The notes below the pieces were generated by a model, which ran no database searches, was not told the DNA's origin, and saw only the letters and a list, made by a program, of their open reading frames with translations. A stretch of DNA of 6,359 bases. Origin: Oscillospiraceae bacterium. GTDB lineage: Bacteria; Bacillota; Clostridia; Oscillospirales; Acutalibacteraceae. Location: positions 1 through 6,359 of the forward strand of contig CACWJV010000138.1 in assembly GCA_902761265.1 (NCBI GenBank), in the 5' to 3' direction. Each line of letters begins with the position of its first letter. The first letter of the stretch is position 1. A program made the position numbers and the translations under genes. Below are positions 1 through 4,775 of this stretch, one piece after another.

Positions 1-215
1 CCTTGAGCGTTTTTCAAAAATACAGATCCGCAAAGGCCGCACTTCCAGTGCTTAATGTTACCGTCTGCATCATGCGAAGCAGTCTGTTCAGCTACTGGCG
101 TATACTCGTGGTCACACGTTTTCGGGTCTGCAAGACCAAACCCCATCGGGCTGACAGTCAGAAGCATCAGCAGTGCAAGCACAAGCGCGAGACTTCTTTT
201 GAATGTTTTTCTCAT
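1..215 (-). CDS. Secreted/surface protein with CxxC repeat, 5' part only
   Basis: Partial gene: 71 codons are visible from an ATG at 215 and the frame runs off the left edge. An AAGGAG-type site at 226-231 lies about 10 bases upstream. Residues 1-29 form a classic Sec signal peptide: basic MRKTFKR, then a hydrophobic core of Leu, Ala and Val, then a likely cleavage after GLA (residue 29). The mature part has a CDHEY motif (Cys34, His36) and then WKCGLCGSVF (residues 57-66, Cys59 and Cys62). This layout (Cys-x-His, then Lys-Cys-x-x-Cys-Gly) recurs in short repeats of clostridial surface proteins, often as a small metal- or disulfide-stabilised unit. The gene has its own promoter, so it need not be co-transcribed with alr. 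The function of the whole protein cannot be told from this fragment. Confidence 0.8.
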   Translation of the reverse strand, partial: MRKTFKRSLALVLALLMLLTVSPMGFGLADPKTCDHEYTPVAEQTASHDADGNIKHWKCGLCGSVFLKNAQ

Positions 216-259
216 GTTTGTTTCGCTCCTTCTTTTCAATTTAGATTCTGTGTTTTTCC

Positions 260-279
260 CGCCATATAGAGATACGGCG
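260..279 (-). other. Small stem-loop in the 5' leader of the secreted-protein gene
   Basis: On the minus strand GCCGTAT (272-278) pairs with ATATGGC (261-267), including one G-U pair, plus an outer G-C pair and a CUCU loop. It sits just after the predicted transcription start. No U-run follows, so it is not a terminator. A role in mRNA stability is only a possibility. Confidence 0.35.
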
Positions 280-293
280 TCATTGTACCTTAG

Positions 294-322
294 ATGATAA
301 CACGATTTCCCGAAAAAATCAA
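294..322 (-). promoter_or_regulatory. Sigma-A-type promoter for the left-edge secreted protein
   Basis: Reading the minus strand, TTGATT (317-322) is followed by exactly 17 bases and then TATCAT (294-299). The predicted transcription start is near 287, giving a leader of about 70 bases before the ATG at 215. It lies in the 157-base gap after alr, where I find no convincing intrinsic terminator. Confidence 0.55.
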
Positions 323-372
323 CACCGTTCCTTCCGTTTTCCTTGGAAACATCCGACGGTTTGGTAAACTTT

Positions 373-1500
373 TTATGAACGGTAGACCCGCTCCACGCGC
401 GGCATAAAGTTGCAGATCACCTCATACCCGAACGAGCCGATCCTTTCGCCCAGCGCTTCGGCGGTGATCTCCTCCGCCCCGTCGCGGCCGAGGACAGTGA
501 CCGCGTCTTCGGGCTGCACGCCGGGGATTCCGGTGACGTCGACCATGATCTGATCCATACACACCTTGCCCACCACCGGGGCTTTTTTCCCGCGGATCAA
601 CACGTAGCCGCGATTGGAAAACGCGCGGTTAAACCCGTCCGCATAGCCGATCGACACCGTTGCGATCACACGCGGTTCGGGGGCGATCCAGGTGCGGCCG
701 TAGCCGATGGCGGTGCCCGGTTCCACGGTTTTGACGTGGATCACATGGCTGACTACACGCATCGCCCGGCGCAGATCGAAGCCGTTATGTTCGACTTCGT
801 CGGACGGAAACAGTCCGTAGAGCGCAACGCCCAGACGCACCATATCAAAGTGCTCGTCGAATTCCATCGCACCGGCGCTGTTGCAAATATGGCGGATCGG
901 GATCGAAACGCCGCGGTCTTGCATCCAGTCGAGGAAGGTCACGAAGCGTGCGGTCTGCTTGTGCGCTTCGGTTTTGTCGGCCATGTCGGCGGTCGCATAA
1001 TGGCTGAAAATACCCTCGACGGTAAGCCCCGGCATCGCCGCAATGGCCGCAACGGCGTCGGCGGCTTCGGGGGTGATCGGAAATCCGATCCGGCCCATGC
1101 CGGTGTCGAGCGCGATATGCACGATCGCCTGTTTGCCCCGGCGCAGTGCGCAGTCGGACAGCTTTTTCGCGTCGTCTGTGGTATAGACTGTTGCGCGGAT
1201 CTCGTTTTCCAACAGCAGATCGTATTCCAGCGGGCTGGTATACGACAGCAGCAAAATCGGCTTTGTGATGCCGCTCTCCCGCAGCTCGATGCCTTCGGGC
1301 ACCGTTGACACGGCAAAGAAATCCGTGCGGCTTTCCAGTGCGGCCGCGACCGCAGCGGCGCCGTGGCCGTAGGCGTCGGCTTTCACAATCGACAGCACTT
1401 TGACGCCAGGCGTCAGCTTTGCCTTGAGACAGTCGAAATTATGCCGGATCGCGGAAAGGTCGATTTCAGCATAGGTTCTATGGTAAACCGGTTTCTTCAA
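373..1500 (-). CDS. alr: Alanine racemase
   Basis: A PLP-dependent enzyme that interconverts L- and D-alanine in the cytoplasm, supplying D-Ala for peptidoglycan. Numbered from a TTG start at 1500, the protein is 375 residues, normal for the family. The PLP-binding lysine is Lys40 in VKADAYGHG, the N-terminal barrel signature. The second catalytic base is the Tyr of GYGRTW (about residue 267). MVRLGVALYG carries the arginine that contacts the PLP pyridine nitrogen (about 222), and VCMDQ (about 313-317) lies in the C-terminal beta domain at the dimer active site. The TTG start is chosen because a GAAGGGGAG site (1508-1516) sits 7 bases upstream. The in-frame ATG at 1575 lies upstream of the promoter's -35 box and adds 25 residues unlike the family. 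It follows the rplL terminator and has its own promoter, so it is a separate transcription unit. Confidence 0.95.
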   Translation of the reverse strand: MKKPVYHRTYAEIDLSAIRHNFDCLKAKLTPGVKVLSIVKADAYGHGAAAVAAALESRTDFFAVSTVPEGIELRESGITKPILLLSYTSPLEYDLLLENEIRATVYTTDDAKKLSDCALRRGKQAIVHIALDTGMGRIGFPITPEAADAVAAIAAMPGLTVEGIFSHYATADMADKTEAHKQTARFVTFLDWMQDRGVSIPIRHICNSAGAMEFDEHFDMVRLGVALYGLFPSDEVEHNGFDLRRAMRVVSHVIHVKTVEPGTAIGYGRTWIAPEPRVIATVSIGYADGFNRAFSNRGYVLIRGKKAPVVGKVCMDQIMVDVTGIPGVQPEDAVTVLGRDGAEEITAEALGERIGSFGYEVICNFMPRVERVYRS

Positions 1501-1507
1501 ACAATAA

Positions 1508-1516
1508 CTCCCCTTC
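1508..1516 (-). promoter_or_regulatory. Ribosome binding site that fixes the alr TTG start
   Basis: GAAGGGGAG on the minus strand, 7 bases before TTG at 1500. The next in-frame ATG (1575) is upstream of the promoter, so the non-ATG start is strongly favoured. Confidence 0.8.
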
Positions 1517-1534
1517 AAGAGATAATACCAATTT

Positions 1535-1563
1535 ATTATACAGCAGTTTCTTCCTTTTTGCAA
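1535..1563 (-). promoter_or_regulatory. Sigma-A promoter of alr
   Basis: TTGCAA (1558-1563), a 17-base spacer, and a perfect TATAAT (1535-1540) on the minus strand. The transcription start should fall near 1528, giving a short leader of under 30 bases. Confidence 0.8.
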
Positions 1564-1581
1564 CCGCTTTTCCAAAGAAAC

Positions 1582-1592
1582 CTGTCTGACAG
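1582..1592. repeat. Small palindrome upstream of the alr promoter
   Basis: CTGTC-T-GACAG, a perfect inverted repeat with 5-base arms and a 1-base centre, about 20 bases upstream of the alr -35 box. It could be an operator half-site pair, but arms this short may occur by chance. Confidence 0.25.
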
Positions 1593-1593
1593 C

Positions 1594-1627
1594 AAAACAA
1601 AAAGCAGCCGAACGAATCGACTGCTTT
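1594..1627 (-). terminator. Intrinsic terminator after rplL
   Basis: On the minus strand an 11-base arm (1617-1627, AAAGCAGTCGA) pairs with TCGGCTGCTTT (1601-1611) with one G-U wobble and a 5-base loop. TTGTTTT (1594-1600) follows. It lies 16 bases after the rplL stop and separates rplJ-rplL from alr. Confidence 0.9.
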
Positions 1628-1642
1628 CCATTTGAAAGAAAC

Positions 1643-2020
1643 TTATTTCAAGGTGACCTTTGCGCCGGCTTCTTCAAGCTTCGCCTTCGCAGCTTCCGCG
1701 TCGTCCTTGCTCATGCCTTCCTTGATGACCTTCGGAGCGCCGTCAACGGCTTCTTTCGCTTCCTTCAGGCCGAGACCGGTGATCGCGCGGACTTCCTTGA
1801 TAACGGCGATCTTGTTGGCGCCGATTTCGGTCAGTTCAAGATCAAATTCGGTCTTTTCTTCAACAGCAGCACCGGCAGCTTCAACCGGACCGGCAGCCAC
1901 AACAGCAGCAGCGGCGGAAACGCCGAATTCGTCTTCAACAGCGTGAACCAGCTCGGAGAGTTCGAGCACGGTCAGAGTTTTGAGTTCTTCAATGATAGCA
2001 GTAATTTTTTCAGATGCCAT
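1643..2020 (-). CDS. rplL: 50S ribosomal protein L7/L12
   Basis: The mobile stalk protein of the large subunit, present in several copies bound to L10; it recruits and activates the translational GTPases. The 125 residues show the standard three parts. Residues 1-33 are the dimerisation and L10-binding domain (ITAIIEELKTLTVLELSELV). Residues about 34-56 are an Ala/Val/Gly-rich hinge. Residues 57-125 are the factor-binding domain with KIAVIKEVRAITGLGLKEAK and a VTLK end. The ATG at 2020 is chosen because GGAGGT (2028-2033) sits 7 bases upstream and MASEKITAI matches the family; an in-frame ATG at 2044 would precede that site. It is 39 bases downstream of rplJ in the same operon. rpoB, the usual next gene in Firmicutes, is absent; a terminator follows instead. 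Confidence 0.98.
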   Translation of the reverse strand: MASEKITAIIEELKTLTVLELSELVHAVEDEFGVSAAAAVVAAGPVEAAGAAVEEKTEFDLELTEIGANKIAVIKEVRAITGLGLKEAKEAVDGAPKVIKEGMSKDDAEAAKAKLEEAGAKVTLK

Positions 2021-2059
2021 GGTTGTTACCTCCAAAAATTTCAAATTAGTTTGGGATTC

Positions 2060-2611
2060 TTATTCTGCGGCAGCTTCTTCAGCGGCCGGAGCTTCTGCCT
2101 CAGCAGGAGCAGCTTCTTCGCCGTCCTTGTCGACGATCGCCTGAATGGCGCGTGCAAACGCGGAGATCGGAGCCTGGAACGCACCAAGCACCTGAGCAAG
2201 CAGAACTTCGCGGGACGGAAGTTTTGCAAGACCGGCAATTTTTGCGGTGTCGATGACTTCCTGATCCAGGAAACCATTCTTAATGTTGAATTCCTTGTGT
2301 GTGTCTGCGAACTTGCTGAGAATGCGAGCCGCAGCGACGTAATCATCTGCACTTGTGGCGATGGCGGTGGTACCGTCGAGGACGGTTTCCAGACCGCTCA
2401 GCTCTGTGGCAGCGATAGCAAGACGCAGAAGCGTATTCTTCACGACCGTGTATTCCACACCGGCTTCGCGCAGTTCCTTACGCAAAGCGGTATCGTCGGC
2501 GACGGTAATACCTTTGTAATCAACGATGACGCCGGCGCAGGCGTTTTTCAGTCGTTCGGTCAAAGCGGCAACAACAGCTTGCTTGCTTTCCAAAACTTTA
2601 GCACTGGGCAA
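2060..2611 (-). CDS. rplJ: 50S ribosomal protein L10
   Basis: L10 anchors L7/L12 dimers to the large subunit at the base of the stalk. The N-terminal rRNA-binding domain (about 1-130) contains DYKGITVADDTALRKELR and VVKNTLL. The C-terminal helix that carries L12 dimers includes LPSREVLLAQVLGAFQAPI (about 131-149), and the protein ends in an Ala/Glu tail as in many relatives. Its 183 residues are slightly longer than average because of that tail. The start is TTG at 2611: AGGAGGTG (2619-2626) is 7 bases upstream, the protein then begins (M)PSAKVLESK as expected, and there is no in-frame ATG nearby. It is preceded by its own consensus promoter and an L10 leader with an attenuator, and is followed by rplL. 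Confidence 0.97.
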   Translation of the reverse strand: MPSAKVLESKQAVVAALTERLKNACAGVIVDYKGITVADDTALRKELREAGVEYTVVKNTLLRLAIAATELSGLETVLDGTTAIATSADDYVAAARILSKFADTHKEFNIKNGFLDQEVIDTAKIAGLAKLPSREVLLAQVLGAFQAPISAFARAIQAIVDKDGEEAAPAEAEAPAAEEAAAE

Positions 2612-2618
2612 ATGAATT

Positions 2619-2626
2619 CACCTCCT
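2619..2626 (-). promoter_or_regulatory. Strong ribosome binding site that fixes the rplJ TTG start
   Basis: AGGAGGTG, near-perfect anti-16S complementarity, 7 bases before TTG at 2611. A small hairpin ends 10 bases upstream of it. Confidence 0.85.
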
Positions 2627-2636
2627 GAAAGTATTT

Positions 2637-2649
2637 CGCCCTTCGGGCG
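2637..2649 (-). other. Stem-loop just upstream of the rplJ ribosome binding site
   Basis: CGCCC-GAA-GGGCG on the minus strand, a perfect 5-base stem with a 3-base loop. It lies between the leader terminator and the ribosome binding site. It has no U-run. It may keep the site accessible or be a remnant of leader folding. Confidence 0.45.
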
Positions 2650-2658
2650 CTCAAACTG

Positions 2659-2693
2659 AAAAGTGCCTTTTTCTCTTTCCGAGAAAAAGGCAC
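2659..2693 (-). terminator. Attenuator-type terminator in the rplJ-rplL leader
   Basis: GTGCCTTTTTCTC (2681-2693) pairs perfectly over 13 bases with GAGAAAAAGGCAC (2663-2675) around a GGAAA loop, followed by TTTT (2659-2662). It lies within the 5' leader, between the L10 leader core and the rplJ start, which is the arrangement of attenuation. In Bacillus subtilis the L10-L12 complex is known to promote termination in its own leader. The U-run is short (four), so termination could be partial. Confidence 0.75.
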
Positions 2694-2788
2694 ACATAAT
2701 CAACGTTACATTAACTATGCTGCTTGTTCCTCGGCAGGCGGCTAAAAGCCTTTCAGTCAAAACACCTGCTGTCTTCGGGCTGACAGCT
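2694..2788 (-). ncRNA. Ribosomal protein L10 leader (cis-regulatory RNA)
   Basis: The leader begins about at the predicted transcription start. It holds a 6-base stem GCTGTC/GACAGC, followed by AGCAGGTG. Downstream is CCTGCCGAGGA, which can pair with CAGCAGG. These AGCAGGTG and CCTGCCGAGG blocks are hallmarks of the Firmicutes L10 leader family (recognised from memory, not searched). The 3' part is a further hairpin (2694-2720), GCATAGTTAA against TTGATTATGT with three G-U pairs, directly abutting the terminator hairpin. L10, or its complex with L12, is expected to bind here and repress rplJ-rplL. Confidence 0.8.
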
Positions 2789-2793
2789 TGATT

Positions 2794-2822
2794 ATTATAC
2801 CGCACAGGTTTCCCCGTGTCAA
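2794..2822 (-). promoter_or_regulatory. Perfect consensus sigma-A promoter of rplJ-rplL
   Basis: TTGACA (2817-2822), exactly 17 bases, then TATAAT (2794-2799): both hexamers match consensus fully. It starts 16 bases after the rplA stop. The transcription start should be near 2788, giving a leader of about 177 bases. Confidence 0.9.
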
Positions 2823-2837
2823 GTACTTTTTGAAAAA

Positions 2838-3551
2838 TTATTCAGCAGCCTGCGCAGCGGAACCAACCTTATTCGGGTTGATGCGGATGCCGGGGCCCAT
2901 GGTCGAGGCAACCACGCAGGAGCGGATATACTGACCCTTTGCAGCGGCCGGCTTCGCCTTGATGATAGCGTCCAGCAGCGTGGTGAAGTTTTCGTTCAGC
3001 TTGTCTTTGCCGAAGGAAGCCTTACCGATCGGGCAGTGGATGATGTTTGTTTTGTCAAGACGGTATTCGATCTTACCGGCTTTCGCTTCGGTGACAGCCT
3101 GTGCCACGTTCGGAGTGACCGTACCGGCCTTCGGCGACGGCATCAAACCGCGGGGACCGAGCAATTTACCGAGACGACCGACAAGACCCATCATGTTCGG
3201 GGTTGCGATCGCAACGTCGAATTCCATCCAGCCTTCGCCCTGGATACGGGCAACGAGATCTTCCGCACCGACAACCTCTGCACCGGCAGCTTCCGCAGCC
3301 TTGGCGTCGTCGCCTTTGGCAAACACAGCCACGCGGACGGTTTTACCGGTACCGTTCGGGAGCACCACGGCGCCGCGGACCTGCTGGTCTGCGTGACGGG
3401 AGTCAACGCCCAGACGGATGTGCGCTTCGATCGTTTCGTCGAATTTCGCGGTTGCGGTTTTGGTGGCAAGTTCCAGCGCGTCGGCGGGATCATAAAGAGT
3501 TGCTTTGTCGAAGAGCTTTGCGCTCTCGGCATACTTTTTACCATGTTTCAT
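2838..3551 (-). CDS. rplA: 50S ribosomal protein L1
   Basis: L1 forms the mobile L1 stalk with 23S rRNA helices 76-78, helps release tRNA from the E site, and in many bacteria represses its own operon by binding the rplK leader. The protein is 237 residues, typical. Domain I is made of about residues 1-68 and 160-237; domain II of about 69-159. The first RNA-binding motif is FDETIEAHIRLGVD (37-50). The family signature LGPRGLMPSPKAGTVTPNV covers residues 131-149, and STMGPGIRI (217-224) is the conserved C-terminal motif. The ATG at 3551 has AGGAGGAT (3558-3565) upstream. It is separated from rplK by 81 bases, containing a 4-base stem with a GAAA loop (3617-3628) and no terminator, so the two are co-transcribed. 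Confidence 0.98.
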   Translation of the reverse strand: MKHGKKYAESAKLFDKATLYDPADALELATKTATAKFDETIEAHIRLGVDSRHADQQVRGAVVLPNGTGKTVRVAVFAKGDDAKAAEAAGAEVVGAEDLVARIQGEGWMEFDVAIATPNMMGLVGRLGKLLGPRGLMPSPKAGTVTPNVAQAVTEAKAGKIEYRLDKTNIIHCPIGKASFGKDKLNENFTTLLDAIIKAKPAAAKGQYIRSCVVASTMGPGIRINPNKVGSAAQAAE

Positions 3552-3632
3552 AATTTCATCCTCCTGTTGAGTGGTTCATCGGAATCTTCGTTCCTCCCAC
3601 CCGGAATCAATGGAATCGCTTTTCAGCGCGGA

Positions 3633-4058
3633 TCAATCAGCGACAACAACGCCCATGCTGCGGCAAGTACCGGCGATCATGCTCATCGCGGTCTCGATGG
3701 TGGCAGCGTTGAGATCGGGCATTTTTTGTTCAGCGATCTTACGGACCTGTTCAGATGTGATGGTTGCGACCTTGGTCTTGTTCGGCACACCGGAACCGCT
3801 GTCGATGCCACAGGCCTTTTTAATCAGGACTGCCGCCGGCGGCGTCTTGGTGACGAAAGAGAATGTGTGGTCGGCATACACCGTGATGACAACCGGGATA
3901 ATCAGACCGATGTCATTCTTTGTGCGCTCATTGAATTCCTTCGTGAATGCCATAATGTTCACGCCGTGCTGACCGAGTGCCGGACCGACGGGCGGCGCCG
4001 GAGTGGCCTTGCCTGCAGGAATCTGGAGCTTGATCAAGCCTACTACCTTTTGAGCCAT
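3633..4058 (-). CDS. rplK: 50S ribosomal protein L11
   Basis: L11 binds the GTPase-associated region of 23S rRNA, takes part in factor-dependent translation and stringent-response sensing by RelA-type enzymes, and is part of the thiostrepton target. The 141-residue length is exactly typical. The N-terminal domain holds PAPPVGPALGQHGVNIM (about 20-36), with the prolines linked to thiostrepton sensitivity in other species. The C-terminal rRNA-binding domain (about 75-141) includes TKTPPAAVLIKKA and ends with GTCRSMGV. The ATG at 4058 is preceded by GGAGGTG (4067-4073). It is the first gene after a structured leader with an extended -10 promoter and a probable L1-binding site, and is followed by rplA. 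Confidence 0.98.
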   Translation of the reverse strand: MAQKVVGLIKLQIPAGKATPAPPVGPALGQHGVNIMAFTKEFNERTKNDIGLIIPVVITVYADHTFSFVTKTPPAAVLIKKACGIDSGSGVPNKTKVATITSEQVRKIAEQKMPDLNAATIETAMSMIAGTCRSMGVVVAD

Positions 4059-4080
4059 TTTAATTGCACCTCCAAAATGA

Positions 4081-4126
4081 TGTGGTAGATGGCGATCCGC
4101 TGTGAAGATTTTGCGGATCTCCCACA
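4081..4126 (-). promoter_or_regulatory. Candidate L1-binding site in the rplK-rplA leader (rRNA mimic)
   Basis: The minus-strand RNA folds as an outer stem UGUGG (4122-4126) with CCACA (4081-4085). An asymmetric internal loop follows, GA(G) on one side and about CGCCAUCUA on the other. The inner stem GAUCCGC (4113-4119) pairs perfectly with GCGGAUC (4094-4100). The L1 site of 23S rRNA has the same design: GUGGGAG on the 5' strand and UACCAC on the 3' strand of a helix with an asymmetric loop. Both short strings are present here (4119-4125 and 4082-4087). The structure ends 7 bases upstream of the rplK ribosome binding site, so bound L1 could block initiation. The similarity is from memory of rRNA sequence and was not computed. 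Confidence 0.65.
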
Positions 4127-4166
4127 GAGAGCCGGAGCTCTCTCGCTATAACACGGCTTTCGCCGT
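4126..4166 (-). other. Two perfect hairpins upstream of the L1 site
   Basis: ACGGC-GAAA-GCCGT (4153-4166) and AGAGAGC-TCCG-GCTCTCT (4126-4143) follow the nusG stop on the minus strand. Neither has a U-run, so neither is an intrinsic terminator, and transcripts from rpmG-secE-nusG can probably read into rplK. The first hairpin overlaps the predicted transcription start, so it would be complete only in read-through RNA. Confidence 0.55.
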
Positions 4167-4167
4167 C

Positions 4168-4176
4168 ATTATACCA
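4168..4176 (-). promoter_or_regulatory. Extended -10 promoter for rplK-rplA
   Basis: TGGTATAAT on the minus strand: a perfect TATAAT (4168-4173) with the TGn extension. No good -35 box is seen at 16-18 bases, where CCGCAA lies inside the end of nusG. The expected start is near 4161. Confidence 0.6.
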
Positions 4177-4182
4177 ATAGAA

Positions 4183-4752
4183 TCAGTTGATTGCGGTTTC
4201 GATCTGGTCGAGATCGAGTTCTACGGGCGTTTCGCGTCCGAGCATGGAGATCATGACCACCACGACCTGCTTTGTCAGATCGATGGAATCTACGATACCG
4301 CTGTAGCCGTCGAACGGGCCGGACAAAATGTTGACCAGATCGCCGACTTTATAGTTGACTTCGACCGATTTCTTTTCGATCCCGAGGTTTGCAACCTCGC
4401 TGTCGCTCAGGGGAACCGGTTTGCTTCCCGGGCCAACAAAGCCCGTGACGCCCCTGGTGTTGCGGATGAGGTACCACGCCTCGTCCGTCATTGCAAGTTC
4501 TTCGTCTTCGAATTCGCTGCGGCGGCGATAGGAGCACGCAACTTTTACCAGCACATAGCCGGGAAAGAGTTTGCGGACGACTTCCTTTTTTTGATCGTCG
4601 CGGATCTCGGTGACCGTTTCGGTCGGCACGCGCACTTCAAAGATCTGATCCTGCATTTTGCGGTTTTCCACCGCGGTTTCAATGTTTGAGGCCACTTTGT
4701 TTTCGTAGCCCGAATAGGTGTGTACAACAAACCATCTGGCGTTATCTGCCAT
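4183..4752 (-). CDS. nusG: Transcription elongation/termination factor NusG
   Basis: NusG binds the clamp of RNA polymerase and modulates pausing, Rho-dependent termination and coupling to translation. The NGN domain runs to about residue 115 with RWFVVHTYSGYE (6-17), LFPGYVLV (62-69) and RNTRGVTGFVG (97-107). The KOW domain follows at about 134-185 with VGDLVNILSGPFDGYSG. The length of 189 residues is a little over the usual 170-185. The excess is a charged loop around residues 72-87 (SYRRRSEFEDEE) between FPGYV and MTDEAWY, a region where the family varies. The ATG at 4752 has GGAGGTG (4758-4764) 5 bases upstream. It follows secE by 23 bases in one operon. Its position beside secE and rplK marks it as the housekeeping NusG, not a specialised paralogue. 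Confidence 0.97.
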   Translation of the reverse strand: MADNARWFVVHTYSGYENKVASNIETAVENRKMQDQIFEVRVPTETVTEIRDDQKKEVVRKLFPGYVLVKVACSYRRRSEFEDEELAMTDEAWYLIRNTRGVTGFVGPGSKPVPLSDSEVANLGIEKKSVEVNYKVGDLVNILSGPFDGYSGIVDSIDLTKQVVVVMISMLGRETPVELDLDQIETAIN

Positions 4753-4775
4753 CGTGACACCTCCAAAAAGCTTCC

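Noticed and set aside
147..158. A 12-base match (TCGGGCTGACAG) between the signal peptide region and the L10 leader
   Set aside because: Short, lies in unrelated contexts (coding versus RNA structure); probably chance.
323..372. Terminator after alr (TTTCC-AA-GGAAA with nested CCGT/ACGG)
   Set aside because: The loop is too small, the stems are short and bulged, and no U-run follows directly.
736..1308. Plus-strand open frame of 190 codons across alr
   Set aside because: Antisense shadow of a clear alr gene; no family-like motifs and no ribosome binding site.
1501..1575. Longer alr start at ATG 1575
   Set aside because: It lies upstream of the alr -35 box and has no good ribosome binding site; the added 25 residues do not resemble the family.
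2021..2044. Longer rplL start at ATG 2044
   Set aside because: The ribosome binding site at 2028-2033 lies inside the extension; the family start is MASEK at 2020.
1943..2659. Plus-strand open frame of 238 codons across rplJ and its leader
   Set aside because: Shadow of rplJ and of structured leader sequence; no supporting signals.
3036..4088. Plus-strand open frame of 350 codons across rplA and rplK
   Set aside because: Shadow of two conserved ribosomal genes; it spans both genes and their gap, as a chance open frame would, and carries no recognisable domain.
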